This document shows positions 33,973 to 43,543 of a stretch of DNA of 64,000 nt, piece after piece (position 1 is the stretch's first letter; each line of letters starts with the position of its first letter). A model generated the notes under the pieces. The model was not told the DNA's origin. It saw nothing but the letters and a program-made list of their open reading frames with translations, and made no database searches. Both the position numbers and the translations under genes were made by a program. Origin of the DNA: Bacillaceae bacterium (lineage in GTDB: Bacteria; Bacillota; Bacilli; JACDOE01); NCBI GenBank assembly GCA_017656255.1, contig JACDOE010000001.1:310001-374000 (forward strand). The letters are read 5' to 3'.

Positions 33973-35094
33973 ATGATCATCGGGGTACCGAGAGAAATTA
34001 AAGATAACGAAAACCGAGTCGCATTATCACCTGCCGGGGTTGAAACATTGACACAGGCGGGTCACACGATCTACATAGAAGATGGCGCCGGTTTGGGAAG
34101 CGGTTTCACCAATGAAAATTTCGAACAGGCCGGTGCACATATACTTCCCACGGCAAGAGAAGTCTGGGAAAAGGCGGATATGGTAATGAAAGTAAAAGAA
34201 CCGCTTCCGCCTGAATATGACTATTTCAGGGAAAATTTAATCCTGTTTACCTACCTTCATCTGGCACCGGAACCCGAGTTGACCCGTGCCCTGATGGACA
34301 GGAAAGTGGTGGCAGTTGCCTATGAAACGATCCAGCTTGATGACGGTTCTCTTCCGTTATTAACCCCTATGAGTGAAGTTGCCGGTCGAATGGCTGTTCA
34401 AATCGGTTCGCAGTTTCTGGAAAAGCATTACGGCGGGAAGGGTGTTCTACTCGGTGGCGTGCCTGGGGTTCTGCCCGCCAATGTGGTCATCATCGGTGGG
34501 GGAACCGTCGGAACCAATGCGGCCAAAATGGCAATGGGAATGGGGGCCAATGTCACCATTCTAGACATTAATCCGGCCCGGCTGCGGGAACTGGATGACC
34601 TTTACGGGGGACGCATCCGTACACTGGTTTCCAACAGTTATAACATTGCTGCCCAGGTTGAACAGGCCGATCTGCTTATTGGAGCCGTTCTGATACCGGG
34701 ATCCCGTGCACCCAAACTGGTGACGGAAGAGATGGTCAAGTCAATGAGTAAAGGATCAGTCATAGTTGACGTTGCCATCGACCAGGGTGGATCTATTGAA
34801 ACCATTGACCGCATCACCACTCACTCTAATCCGACGTATGAAAAACACGGCGTTGTCCATTATGCTGTCGCCAACATGCCGGGAGCTGTGCCGCGTACTT
34901 CAACCCTTGCGCTGACCAATGTCACAATTCCGTATGCCCTGCAGCTGGCGAACAAGGGCTGGCAGCAAGCCATCGAAGAAAGTAAACCGCTGGCACGCGG
35001 CGTCAATGTCATCAATGGACAAGTTACCTATGAAGCCGTGGCTCATGCCCTTGAACTACCGTACACGCCTCTGAGAGAAGCATTGAAAGTTTGA
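33973..35094 (+). CDS. ald: Alanine dehydrogenase
   Basis: The enzyme oxidatively deaminates L-alanine to pyruvate with NAD. In B. subtilis it is needed for growth on alanine and for normal sporulation. The 373-residue length is standard. Motifs: [20 protein letters not shown], the [11 protein letters not shown] region (catalytic Lys), YLHLAPE (catalytic His), the Rossmann loop [19 protein letters not shown] and [18 protein letters not shown] near the C-terminus. GGAGG lies upstream of the ATG. It is inserted between fur and yqzK, an order not seen in B. subtilis. Confidence 0.97.
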   Translation: MIIGVPREIKDNENRVALSPAGVETLTQAGHTIYIEDGAGLGSGFTNENFEQAGAHILPTAREVWEKADMVMKVKEPLPPEYDYFRENLILFTYLHLAPEPELTRALMDRKVVAVAYETIQLDDGSLPLLTPMSEVAGRMAVQIGSQFLEKHYGGKGVLLGGVPGVLPANVVIIGGGTVGTNAAKMAMGMGANVTILDINPARLRELDDLYGGRIRTLVSNSYNIAAQVEQADLLIGAVLIPGSRAPKLVTEEMVKSMSKGSVIVDVAIDQGGSIETIDRITTHSNPTYEKHGVVHYAVANMPGAVPRTSTLALTNVTIPYALQLANKGWQQAIEESKPLARGVNVINGQVTYEAVAHALELPYTPLREALKV

Positions 35095-35165
35095 TCGGAT
35101 TGTATGAATAATTTGTTATTGTCATATCATGGGTACTAAGAACACATGTACAGGGTGGGGTGCCC

Positions 35166-35408
35166 ATGATTATTTCCATCAAAAAATTATGGGAAGGGTT
35201 AAAACTTCTTCTGCTATTCATCGTATTTACGCTGATTTTTTACAGTATTGTTTCTTTCTTTGCGGAAGTCATCCAGCCTTCCGATCCTTACCGCAAACCG
35301 GAAGGGCGTGCGGTAAAAGTAGACGGAGAGGCCATAGAAGAACAGGCCAATTCAGAATGGGAAACTTTCAAACAGCGTTTGATGCTCTTCTACTGGTATG
35401 GAGAGTAG
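35166..35408 (+). CDS. yqzK: YqzK/DUF4227 family small membrane protein
   Basis: The 80-residue protein has one N-terminal membrane helix (LLLLFIVFTLIFYSIVSFFA) followed by a polar region (QPSDPYRKPEGRAVKV) and an aromatic C-terminus (LMLFYWYGE). This is the B. subtilis YqzK pattern, and that gene also lies just after fur. ATG 35166 follows the GGGTGGGG site. The function is unknown. The xerD gene that follows yqzK in B. subtilis is missing here; deoB comes directly. Confidence 0.85.
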   Translation: MIISIKKLWEGLKLLLLFIVFTLIFYSIVSFFAEVIQPSDPYRKPEGRAVKVDGEAIEEQANSEWETFKQRLMLFYWYGE

Positions 35409-35428
35409 GCAAGCAGATTGACAGACCC

Positions 35429-35474
35429 GCCCTGCGGCATACCGTTTACCCGTGCTGCAGGGCTGTTTTCTTTT
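35429..35474 (+). terminator. Terminator between yqzK and deoB
   Basis: GCCCTGC and GCAGGGC form a 7-bp stem with a 21-base, partly structured loop, followed by TGTTTTCTTTT. Confidence 0.75.
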
Positions 35475-35525
35475 AAAGATGTACCCTGTTATGGTGTCTG
35501 TTTATTAAAAAGGAGGATTTTTCAT

Positions 35526-36704
35526 ATGCGTCCTTTTCAGCGAATATTTTTAATGGTAATGGATAGTGTTGGAATCGGAGCCATGCCGGATGCTGATCAG
35601 TTTGATGACCGGGGAGCGAACACGCTTGGTCACATTGCCGAACATATGAATGGACTGGATATGCCTCATATGGCAAAATTGGGGCTCGGTAATATTGAAC
35701 CATTAAAAGGGATTCAACCGGTTGCGTCCCCTGTGTCCCATTTTGGTAAAATGAAAGAAGCCTCCATGGGAAAGGATACGACGACCGGACACTGGGAAAT
35801 CATGGGGCTCAGGATTGAGAAACCTTTTAAAACCTGGCCGAACGGCTTCCCGGATACCTTGATCAAACCGCTGGAACAGCGAACCGGACGAAAAGTCATC
35901 GGGAACAAACCGGCTTCGGGAACTGAAATTATAAAAGAACTGGGCGAAAAACATATAAAGACCGGAGATATCATCGTCTATACCTCAGCTGACAGTGTCT
36001 TGCAGATCGCCGCCCATGAAGAGGTGATCCCGCTGGATGAACTGTACCGCATCTGTGAGATTGCCCGTGAACTGACACTTGATCCGGAACATGCCGTGGT
36101 TCGCGTGATTGCCAGACCTTTTGTCGGCACACCCGGCCAGTTTGAACGCACGCCAAACCGAAAAGATTTTTCGATCAGTCCGCCGGCTCCCACCGTGATG
36201 AACCGGCTGGTTGATCAGGGATACGACTCGATTGCCATTGGCAAAATCTCTGATATCTATAATGGGGAAGGCGTTTCACAATCAATCAAAACGACATCCA
36301 ATATGGATGGGGTGGATCGCTTCATTGAAACAATGAGACAGGATTTTACCGGGCTCAGTTTTGTCAATCTGGTTGACTTTGATGCCAAATACGGACATCG
36401 CCGAAATCCGAAGGGGTACGGGGAAGCCCTTCAGGAACTGGATCGTCGGATTCCGGAGCTTTTGGACGCTCTTCAGAATGAAGACTTGTTGATCATCACC
36501 GCCGACCACGGGAATGATCCGACCCATCACGGAACGGATCATACCCGGGAGTATGTACCGCTGCTGGTTTATCACAACCACATTCGTGAAGCAGTCAATC
36601 TGGGTGTCCGGGACACCTTTTCAGATGTCGGTGCAACCATTGCTGATAATTTCGATGTAGACAGGCCACCATATGGGACCAGTTTTTTGCATGAGATTAC
36701 ATAA
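35526..36704 (+). CDS. deoB: Phosphopentomutase
   Basis: The enzyme interconverts ribose-1-phosphate (or deoxyribose-1-phosphate) and the 5-phosphate, feeding sugars freed by the phosphorylases into central metabolism. The 392-residue product of the alkaline-phosphatase superfamily shows [13 protein letters not shown] with the metal Asp, [13 protein letters not shown] with the nucleophilic Thr, and [19 protein letters not shown] with the C-terminal metal His/Asp set. The frame stays open upstream, but AAGGAGG before ATG 35526 fixes the start. First gene of the nucleoside salvage run deoB-PNP-PNP-pdp. Confidence 0.97.
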   Translation: MRPFQRIFLMVMDSVGIGAMPDADQFDDRGANTLGHIAEHMNGLDMPHMAKLGLGNIEPLKGIQPVASPVSHFGKMKEASMGKDTTTGHWEIMGLRIEKPFKTWPNGFPDTLIKPLEQRTGRKVIGNKPASGTEIIKELGEKHIKTGDIIVYTSADSVLQIAAHEEVIPLDELYRICEIARELTLDPEHAVVRVIARPFVGTPGQFERTPNRKDFSISPPAPTVMNRLVDQGYDSIAIGKISDIYNGEGVSQSIKTTSNMDGVDRFIETMRQDFTGLSFVNLVDFDAKYGHRRNPKGYGEALQELDRRIPELLDALQNEDLLIITADHGNDPTHHGTDHTREYVPLLVYHNHIREAVNLGVRDTFSDVGATIADNFDVDRPPYGTSFLHEIT

Positions 36705-36718
36705 GAGGGGGAATCGAT

Positions 36719-37531
36719 TTGAAACAGGCTGTACAGGAAGCCAAAACATTTATTGAAAAAAAGGTGGATCTCCGGCCGGAAATCGGACTGGTGCTGGGGT
36801 CGGGACTGGGTGTACTGGCAGAAGAAATTGAAGACCCTGTTGTGATCAAATATCCGGATATTCCTCATTTTCCGGTTTCCACTGTGGAAGGTCATGCCGG
36901 TCAACTGGTTGTCGGCATGTTAAAAGGAAAAAAAGTGGTGGCGATGCAGGGGCGTTTTCATTACTATGAAGGATATGATTTAAAAGAAGTCACCTTTCCG
37001 ATCCGGGTGATGAAAGCGCTCGGGATCGAAAAATTAATCGTCACCAATGCGTCCGGCGGAATCAACGAAGACTTCGAGCCGGGTGATTTAATGCTGATTC
37101 AGGATCACATTAATATGACGTTTCGCAATCCGCTGATCGGGCCCAATGAAGACGAATGGGGCGTCCGTTTTCCCGATATGTCATCCGCCTATTCACCTGA
37201 ATTGCGGGAACTGGCCCGCAGGGTTGCGGACAGGCAGGGACTTTCATTAAGAGAAGGGATCTATGTTGGCTTGATCGGTCCCAGCTATGAAACGCCGGCT
37301 GAAATCCGTATGCTTCGAAAACTGGGTGGAGATGCGGTCGGCATGTCGACCGTGCCGGAGGTGATTGTGGCCCGGCATGCCGGAATTGAGGTGCTGGGCA
37401 TCTCCTGTATCAGCAATATGGCAGCGGGTATTCTTCCACAACCGCTTTCCCATGAAGAAGTCATGGAAACCACAGAGAGAGTTAAGTCACAGTTTCTCAC
37501 GCTCGTTCGAGGTATCATAGAAGCGATGTAG
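36719..37531 (+). CDS. Purine nucleoside phosphorylase (trimeric type), paralogue 1
   Basis: This PunA/PupG-type enzyme cleaves guanosine and inosine with phosphate. The 270-residue product has the phosphate loop LGSGLGVLAEEI, HAGQLVVGMLKGKKVVAMQGRFHYYEGY spread over residues 59-86, NASGGIN and GMSTVPEVIVARH. The base-contacting residues of 6-oxopurine enzymes are conserved: Glu191 in GPSYETP (human Glu201) and Asn233 in CISNMA (human Asn243). Start is TTG after GGGGG. The second copy begins 13 bases after its stop. Confidence 0.94.
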   Translation: MKQAVQEAKTFIEKKVDLRPEIGLVLGSGLGVLAEEIEDPVVIKYPDIPHFPVSTVEGHAGQLVVGMLKGKKVVAMQGRFHYYEGYDLKEVTFPIRVMKALGIEKLIVTNASGGINEDFEPGDLMLIQDHINMTFRNPLIGPNEDEWGVRFPDMSSAYSPELRELARRVADRQGLSLREGIYVGLIGPSYETPAEIRMLRKLGGDAVGMSTVPEVIVARHAGIEVLGISCISNMAAGILPQPLSHEEVMETTERVKSQFLTLVRGIIEAM

Positions 37532-37543
37532 GGGGTGTCAGGA

Positions 37544-38368
37544 ATGGAAAACAAGGTTAAAAAGATTGAAGAAGCAGCCTCATATATTCGGGACCATCTC
37601 TCATTTCTACCGGAGGTTGGTCTGATTCTCGGATCCGGCCTCGGTGTTCTGGCCGATGAAATTGAAGACGCCGTCAAACTGGACTATGAGGATATTCCTC
37701 ACTTTCCGGTGTCGACCGTGGAAGGCCATGCCGGAAAACTTGTTATCGGTCATCTGAACGGTAAAAAAGTGGTGGCGATGCAGGGACGTTTCCACTATTA
37801 TGAGGGCTACTCCATGAGTGAAGTGACATTTCCGTTATACGTGATGAAGGAATTGGGTGTCAGGGCGATGATTATCACCAATGCCGCCGGGGGGATGAAC
37901 CGCAATTTTTCCCCGGGAGACCTGATGATTATCACGGATCATATCAATTTTACCGGTAACAACCCTTTAATCGGACCCAATCCTGACAAATACGGTCCCC
38001 GGTTTCCGGATATGTCCCGTGCCTATACCCCGGAACTGGTTCAAGTCGCTGAACAGGCAGCGCAAAAAGAAGGCCTTCAGGTGCAAAAGGGGGTTTATGC
38101 CGGTATCAGTGGTCCTTCCTTTATGACACCTGCGGAATTGATTATGCTTCGCAACCTGGGTGCGGATGCCCTCGGCATGTCTACCGTACCGGAAGTAATC
38201 GCAGCCAGTCACTGTGGCTTGAAAGTTCTGGGAATATCCTGCATCACGGACATGGCAATCGGAGAAGAATTGGAACCCCTGACCCACGAACAGGTGATGG
38301 AAGTAGCGGAAAAGACAAAGCCCCGTTTTATCAAGCTGGTCAAATCGGCAATCCGGGGAGTGTCGTAG
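37544..38368 (+). CDS. Purine nucleoside phosphorylase family, paralogue 2 with altered base site
   Basis: This 274-residue tandem paralogue of the preceding gene keeps the phosphate and ribose motifs (LGSGLGVLADEI, GRFHYYEGYSM, NAAGGMN, GMSTVPEVIAASH). At the two positions that read the purine, however, it has Met194 (GPSFMTP) where human PNP has Glu201, and Asp236 (CITDMA) where human PNP has Asn243. 5'-methylthioadenosine phosphorylase has Ser and Asp there and accepts 6-aminopurines, so this enzyme may prefer adenosine-type substrates. ATG 37544 follows AGGGGGTG; GTG 37535 overlaps that site. Confidence 0.92.
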   Translation: MENKVKKIEEAASYIRDHLSFLPEVGLILGSGLGVLADEIEDAVKLDYEDIPHFPVSTVEGHAGKLVIGHLNGKKVVAMQGRFHYYEGYSMSEVTFPLYVMKELGVRAMIITNAAGGMNRNFSPGDLMIITDHINFTGNNPLIGPNPDKYGPRFPDMSRAYTPELVQVAEQAAQKEGLQVQKGVYAGISGPSFMTPAELIMLRNLGADALGMSTVPEVIAASHCGLKVLGISCITDMAIGEELEPLTHEQVMEVAEKTKPRFIKLVKSAIRGVS

Positions 38369-38371
38369 ACG

Positions 38372-39679
38372 ATGAGAATGGTCGATATCATCCATAAAAA
38401 AAGAAATGGAAAGACGCTCACCGAAGATGAAATCCGGTTTATGATTGAGGGATTTACCCGTGATGAAATCCCCGATTATCAGATGTCTGCCTGGGCGATG
38501 GCCGTTTATTTTCGAGGGATGACCGACGAAGAGACGGCTTATCTGACCCGTGCCATGGTCGAATCGGGAGATCAGGTGGATCTGTCGGCCATTGAAGGAA
38601 TCAAAGTGGATAAGCACAGTACCGGTGGCGTGGGAGATACCACAACCCTGGTACTGGCACCTCTTGTTGCCTCGGCCGGCGTACCGGTGGCCAAAATGTC
38701 GGGAAGAGGACTGGGCCATACCGGAGGAACCATCGACAAACTGGAATCAATTCCTGGCTTTCAGGTGGAATTGAGTCAAAATCAATTTGTTGATCGTGTC
38801 AATCGCCATAAAATTGCGGTGGTCGGACAAAGTGCCGACCTGACGCCGGCTGATAAAAAATTGTATGCGTTAAGGGATGTTACGGCAACGGTTGAATCCA
38901 TCCCCCTGATTGCCAGTTCTATTATGAGTAAAAAAATTGCAGCAGGTGCTGATGCGATTGTACTGGATGTGAAAACGGGAAACGGTGCTTTTATGAAAAC
39001 ACCGGAAAAATCAGAGGAATTGGCCCGTGCCATGGTGGCGATTGGAAAAAAGATCGGCAGGAAAACCGTCGCCGTTATCAGTGATATGAACCAGCCACTT
39101 GGACGCGCCATCGGGAATGCCCTTGAAGTCAAAGAAGCAATAGCCACCCTTAAAGGCCGTGGACCGGCGGACCTGACTGAACTTTGCCTGATCCTGGGAG
39201 CCCAGATGCTGGTTTTAGGGGGACGTGCCGATTCAGAAGCAGAAGCACGTAGGATTCTTGAGAACAGTATTCAATCGGGAAAAGCGGTGGAAACCTTCAG
39301 GCAATTTGTTCAAGGACAGGGAGGAAATCCTGACGTCGTGGATAATCCTGAACTGTTACCTTCTGCCCGGTATATCCGGGAAGTAACATCCGAACAGGCG
39401 GGTGTCATTCAACAGATTGATACAGAAGCACTCGGAACCCTGGCCATGAAACTGGGGGCAGGCCGTGAAACCAGAGATTCGAAGATTGACCAGGCGGCCG
39501 GTATTGAAATGTGTAAAAAAATAAATGATCGGGTGAATAAAGGAGAAACAATCGCCATCTTGCACTCGAATTATGTCGAAATAAACGATAATTTGATTAA
39601 TGAAACGAGAACGGCTTTCCGTTTTTCTGAACAGGGGAGAAAGGAAATAGAATTAATATACAAAATCATTCATGATTGA
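38372..39679 (+). CDS. pdp: Pyrimidine-nucleoside phosphorylase
   Basis: The enzyme phosphorolyses uridine, thymidine and deoxyuridine. The 435-residue product has the family signature [20 protein letters not shown] spread over residues 108-128, the N-terminal [18 protein letters not shown] helix, [13 protein letters not shown] (phosphate loop) and the C-terminal beta-alpha domain. It completes the salvage run with deoB and the two PNPs, starting three bases after the second PNP stop. In B. subtilis pdp lies in the separate dra-nupC-pdp operon, so its place here is a rearrangement. Confidence 0.96.
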   Translation: MRMVDIIHKKRNGKTLTEDEIRFMIEGFTRDEIPDYQMSAWAMAVYFRGMTDEETAYLTRAMVESGDQVDLSAIEGIKVDKHSTGGVGDTTTLVLAPLVASAGVPVAKMSGRGLGHTGGTIDKLESIPGFQVELSQNQFVDRVNRHKIAVVGQSADLTPADKKLYALRDVTATVESIPLIASSIMSKKIAAGADAIVLDVKTGNGAFMKTPEKSEELARAMVAIGKKIGRKTVAVISDMNQPLGRAIGNALEVKEAIATLKGRGPADLTELCLILGAQMLVLGGRADSEAEARRILENSIQSGKAVETFRQFVQGQGGNPDVVDNPELLPSARYIREVTSEQAGVIQQIDTEALGTLAMKLGAGRETRDSKIDQAAGIEMCKKINDRVNKGETIAILHSNYVEINDNLINETRTAFRFSEQGRKEIELIYKIIHD

Positions 39680-39898
39680 TGGGTGATATTAATTTCGATA
39701 ATCATTTATTGAAATGAGGGTTTAACAAAAATTAACCGCAGACTTTTAATATACATGAAAATTTATTTTTATTCTAAAACTCCCTATTTCATTAAAAAAA
39801 ATAAAAAAAGTCACGTTTTTCGTAGAAATTTTAAAAAAAAATGATATAATCATATTAGTGTGTATGGGATTTATGATATAGTTTAGAAGGAGTAGAGC
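39680..39898. other. AT-rich intergenic region before lrp
   Basis: No gene was seen. TGAAATGAGGG (39713-39723) and CCCTATTTCA (39782-39791) could pair imperfectly over a long loop. TATAAT at 39844-39849 could be the -10 element of the Lrp gene, but there is no good -35 element. Confidence 0.4.
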
Positions 39899-40378
39899 AT
39901 GAAGAAGTTAGATAAGCTGGATTATCACATTATCGAATTATTACAGGAAGATGGCCGCCGTACATATTCGGACATGGCCGGCAAACTGGGGGTTAGTGAA
40001 GGAACGATTCGTTCCCGCATTAACCGGATGTTGAATGATAAAGTCTTTGAATTTATCATTCACACGGACCCTGAGAAGGTCGGACTTCAGGTTCAGGCGA
40101 TCATCGGGCTTTCTACCCAGCTGGGCAAACAGGAAAAAGTGGCGGAACAGCTCGGTCGTTACCCCGAAGTTCGGTTTATCGGAGCTTTTTCCGGCAAGCA
40201 CGACTTAATTCTGCAGGCCTATTTTCGTTCTAATGAAGATCTCGTTCATTTTGTTAACCGGGCGCTTTCCAGAATCGACGGAATCGTTTCCGCAGATGTA
40301 TCACTGGAACTGAAACAATATAAAGACTCATTTTCATATGTCGTTCTGAATGAAAAAACTGTTGAAGAACAGGCTTAA
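39899..40378 (+). CDS. Lrp/AsnC family transcriptional regulator
   Basis: The 159-residue regulator has an N-terminal helix-turn-helix (LDYHIIELLQEDGRRTYSDMA, then LGVSEGTIRSRINRM) and a C-terminal RAM/ACT-like ligand domain (VQAIIGLSTQLGKQEKVAEQL, then GAFSGKHDLILQAYF). Such proteins sense amino acids or other small molecules. GAAGGAGTAGAGC precedes the ATG. It sits directly upstream of the opp operon in the same direction, so it may control peptide uptake; that is inference from position. Confidence 0.93.
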   Translation: MKKLDKLDYHIIELLQEDGRRTYSDMAGKLGVSEGTIRSRINRMLNDKVFEFIIHTDPEKVGLQVQAIIGLSTQLGKQEKVAEQLGRYPEVRFIGAFSGKHDLILQAYFRSNEDLVHFVNRALSRIDGIVSADVSLELKQYKDSFSYVVLNEKTVEEQA

Positions 40379-40401
40379 AAGGATCCGGCAGTTTGAAAAG
40401 A

Positions 40402-40415
40402 AGAAAGCGCTTTAA
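40402..40415 (+). promoter_or_regulatory. Candidate cre site upstream of oppA
   Basis: AGAAAGCGCTTTAA contains the perfect palindrome AAAGCGCTTT and matches 12 of 14 positions of the CcpA operator consensus. It abuts the predicted oppA -35 element on the upstream side. Confidence 0.5.
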
Positions 40416-40418
40416 TCG

Positions 40419-40447
40419 TTGTGTTTTTGAAAATATTTGTATAAAAT
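40419..40447 (+). promoter_or_regulatory. Probable promoter of the opp operon
   Basis: TTGTGT (40419-40424) and TAAAAT (40442-40447) are 17 bases apart, leaving about a 110-base AT-rich leader before oppA. Confidence 0.45.
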
Positions 40448-40561
40448 CAAGATTAAGAAAAAGTTAGTGTTAAAATTTTCAAAAAAATTACATTACTTTT
40501 ATTCTGTTTTTTGGTTTTCAATTTTTCTTTAAATAAATTATTTTAATAGGGGGTTTTGATC

Positions 40562-42358
40562 TTGAAGAAGAAGTCTTTTCTGTTGCTTCTGTCTGTGGTC
40601 ATGGTTCTCAGTGTGGCACTGGCAGGCTGTGGTGGCGGTACTGAGAATACAGCCACAAACGGCGAAGGAAGCAAGCCGACTGAAGACCAGAGTACTGCCA
40701 AGCAAAATGTGAGCTCCGGAGGTGACGAAGGGGAGGCTCAACTGGATGCCGAGCAAGTTCTTCATGTCTATGAAGGTGCCGAACCGCCGGAGTTGGATTC
40801 AGCCAAATCAACCGATGCTGTCTCTTTTGAGGTCCTGAATGCTGTAATGGCAGGATTGACCCGTATTGATGAGACTGGTAATCCGGTACCCGAAATGGCT
40901 GAAGACTGGGACGTTTCCGATGACGGAAAAACCTATACGTTCCATCTGCGTGATGCAAAATGGAGTAATGGTGAACCTGTAACGGCAAATGATTTTAAAT
41001 TTGCCTGGATGCGTGCGATCAACGCTGAAAATGCGTCTCAGTATGCTTTTATCTTCACTGATTACATTAAGAATGCAGAGGGATACTTCAACTGGACTGC
41101 CTATCAGTTAGATCCTGACAAGTATATGGAAGACCATGATGAAGTACCGGAAGAAGTGAAGGCTGAAGATGTCGGAATTAAAGTTATTGACGACAAGACG
41201 CTTGAGGTAGAGCTTGTAGCTCCGACTCCTTACTTTACTTCTCTTACCGCGTTCCCGGTTTACCTGCCGATTAATGAAGATTTCTTCACTCAGGCAGGAG
41301 ACAAATATGGAACAGAAGATGATCAGTTGATTTATAACGGTCCGTTCCTGTTGACCGAATGGCAGCATGAAAAAGGTTGGGTATATAAGAAGAACCCGGA
41401 TTACTGGGATGCTGATACTGTTAAACTTGAGAAAGTGATTGTAGATGTTATCAAAGATCCGAATACAGCTCTGAACCTGTATGAAGCTGGAGACCTTGAT
41501 CTGGCACCGGTTCCGCCGGAGCAGGTTCCGCTTTATCAAGAAGATCCGAACTACTTCACCTGGACCGATCTGGCTCATTTCTACCTTGTCTTTAACCAGG
41601 ATATCAACAACTATCAGGGACCGAATCCTGAAGTTATCAAAGCACTCGCCAACGCGAAAGTACGCAAGGCGATCTCCCTTGCACTGGACCGTCAGGGACA
41701 TGCTGACATCGTTCTGAACAACGGATCTCTTCCGGCTTATGGATTTGTTCCTTATGGAATCAGAGGGTTCCGCGAAGCCAATGGAGACCTGTTCCAGGAT
41801 GATCCTGAACAAGCCAAGCAATTGCTTGAAGAAGGTCTGCAAGAAGCCGGTGTGGCTGTTGAAGACTTCAAGACGATCCGTTATCTGACTGGAGATTCAG
41901 AAAGCGCTCGTAAAACAGCTGAATTCCTGAAAGAGAATCTGAGATCTACTCTCGGAATTGAACTTGACATTCAGCAGGTTACATTCCAGGAACGTCTGAA
42001 GCGTTCACGTGAAGGTAACTTCGACCTTGTATTAAGTGGATGGGGTCCGGACTATAACGATCCGATGACATTCATGGATCTGTTTGTAACCGATGGACCT
42101 TACAATGATGGTGGATACTCCAACCAGGAATTTGATGACTTGATTAAAAATGCAAAAGTAGAGTCCGATCCAGAAAAACGGATGCAGATGATGATGGATG
42201 CTGAAAAAATCCTGATCGCTGAAGACATGGCAGTGGCTCCGCTGTACTTCCGTGCCAATGCGAATCTGCTTCGTCCTTATGTGAAAGAGCTTCACTTCCA
42301 TGGTATCGGACCGTCTCGTGAATACAAGTGGACTTACATTTCCGGTAAGAACCAGTAA
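40562..42358 (+). CDS. oppA: Oligopeptide ABC transporter, substrate-binding lipoprotein
   Basis: This 598-residue solute-binding protein of family 5 is anchored outside the membrane by its lipobox (LSVALAGC). It shows ADPEL-equivalent PPELDSAKSTDAVSFEVLNAV (spread over residues 78-98), AEDWDVSDDGKTYTFHLRDAKWSNGEPV (spread over residues 119-146) and the C-terminal LVLSGWGPDYNDPMTFMDLF region. TTG 40562 is preferred, eight bases after AGGGGG; TTG 40556 is too close. It captures oligopeptides for the following OppBCDF pump. In Bacillus such systems also import signalling peptides that feed sporulation and competence. Confidence 0.95.
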   Translation: MKKKSFLLLLSVVMVLSVALAGCGGGTENTATNGEGSKPTEDQSTAKQNVSSGGDEGEAQLDAEQVLHVYEGAEPPELDSAKSTDAVSFEVLNAVMAGLTRIDETGNPVPEMAEDWDVSDDGKTYTFHLRDAKWSNGEPVTANDFKFAWMRAINAENASQYAFIFTDYIKNAEGYFNWTAYQLDPDKYMEDHDEVPEEVKAEDVGIKVIDDKTLEVELVAPTPYFTSLTAFPVYLPINEDFFTQAGDKYGTEDDQLIYNGPFLLTEWQHEKGWVYKKNPDYWDADTVKLEKVIVDVIKDPNTALNLYEAGDLDLAPVPPEQVPLYQEDPNYFTWTDLAHFYLVFNQDINNYQGPNPEVIKALANAKVRKAISLALDRQGHADIVLNNGSLPAYGFVPYGIRGFREANGDLFQDDPEQAKQLLEEGLQEAGVAVEDFKTIRYLTGDSESARKTAEFLKENLRSTLGIELDIQQVTFQERLKRSREGNFDLVLSGWGPDYNDPMTFMDLFVTDGPYNDGGYSNQEFDDLIKNAKVESDPEKRMQMMMDAEKILIAEDMAVAPLYFRANANLLRPYVKELHFHGIGPSREYKWTYISGKNQ

Positions 42359-42396
42359 TCGCATTACAAGTTGATCAGTTATGGCTTAAGGTAGAA

Positions 42397-42454
42397 GGTA
42401 TAGGTGTGGATACAGGTATGAAGCCTGTATCCATACCGATTTATACCTTTTCTT
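42397..42454 (+). terminator. Hairpin between oppA and oppB
   Basis: GGATACAGG pairs with CCTGTATCC, with an outer GGTATA/TATACC, followed by TTTTCTTT. Partial termination here would give more binding protein than permease. TATAAT at 42571-42576 may add a second promoter for oppB, but its -35 is poor. Confidence 0.75.
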
Positions 42455-42608
42455 TATGTGAGATCATCTTTTCAGGCAATTATTTATATCTTTATTTTTT
42501 TTTGTAATTTTATCGAAAATAATCGAAGTGTTTCATACACCTGTAGCGAAAGGTTGTCAAACACTTTTGATATAATAGTATAAACCAGAAAGGTATGGGG
42601 GGAGAAAG

Positions 42609-43538
42609 GTGTTAAAGTATACATTAAAACGATTTGTCTATATGGTCATGACGTTGTTTGTCATCGCTTCAATCACTTTTTTTCTGATGAAATTGCTCCC
42701 CGGTGGTCCCTATCAGAATCCGGAAAGGATTACACCCGAAGTTAAAGCGGCGTTTGATGCCAAGTATGGACTGGATGATCCGATACCGGTGCAATATGTC
42801 AACTTTATCAAAAACCTCCTTCAAGGGGACCTTGGCATGTCCTTCAAATATGCTAACCGCCAGGTAACCGACATCATCGCCGATACATTTCCCAATTCAG
42901 CTTTAATCGGATTTGAAGCGGTTATTTTTGGTACGGTGTTTGGATTGTTATTTGGTATCATTGCCGCTTTAAAACGCGGAAGCTTTATTGACTATTCGGT
43001 TATCATCATTGCGACAATCGGTGTAGCGGTCCCTTCATTTGTTCTGGGAGCCATTTTACAGTATGTGTTTGGTGTTCAATTAAAGATTCTACCGGTCGCA
43101 ACCTGGGGATCATTCGCCCATACCGTTTTGCCAAGTTTGACACTGGGAGCACTTGTTGTCGCAACGATTGCGCGTTTGATGAGAACCTCCATGCTTGATG
43201 TGTTAAGTTCTGATTTCTTGAAAACTGCCAAATCCAAAGGACTAAATACGGGAACGATTATCTGGAGGCACGCCATTCGGAATGCCTTAATCCCTGTGGT
43301 AACCATTCTGGCTACCCTGACAATGGCTTTGATTACCGGATCGCTGGTTGTTGAAAGAATTTTTGCCGTACCCGGTATGGGAGATTACTTTGTTACAACC
43401 ATTTATACCAATGACTATACCCTCACAATGGGAATCACACTCTTTTACAGTGCGCTATATATATTCTCCATTTTTCTTACCGATGTGGCATACGGATTGA
43501 TTGATCCCCGCATTCGGGTGGCAGGCAGAAAGGAGTAG
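42609..43538 (+). CDS. oppB: Oligopeptide ABC transporter permease OppB
   Basis: This 309-residue membrane subunit has six predicted helices. The N-terminus (YTLKRFVYMVMTLFVIASITF) and LLPGGPY are typical of OppB/DppB, and the EAA loop is ALIPVVTILATLTMALITGSLVVERIF spread near residues 225-251 with the G in the usual position. Start is GTG after a GGGGGGAGAAAG site. It forms the translocation channel with OppC. The 250-base gap from oppA holds only a hairpin. Confidence 0.94.
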   Translation: MLKYTLKRFVYMVMTLFVIASITFFLMKLLPGGPYQNPERITPEVKAAFDAKYGLDDPIPVQYVNFIKNLLQGDLGMSFKYANRQVTDIIADTFPNSALIGFEAVIFGTVFGLLFGIIAALKRGSFIDYSVIIIATIGVAVPSFVLGAILQYVFGVQLKILPVATWGSFAHTVLPSLTLGALVVATIARLMRTSMLDVLSSDFLKTAKSKGLNTGTIIWRHAIRNALIPVVTILATLTMALITGSLVVERIFAVPGMGDYFVTTIYTNDYTLTMGITLFYSALYIFSIFLTDVAYGLIDPRIRVAGRKE

Positions 43539-43543
43539 GATGA

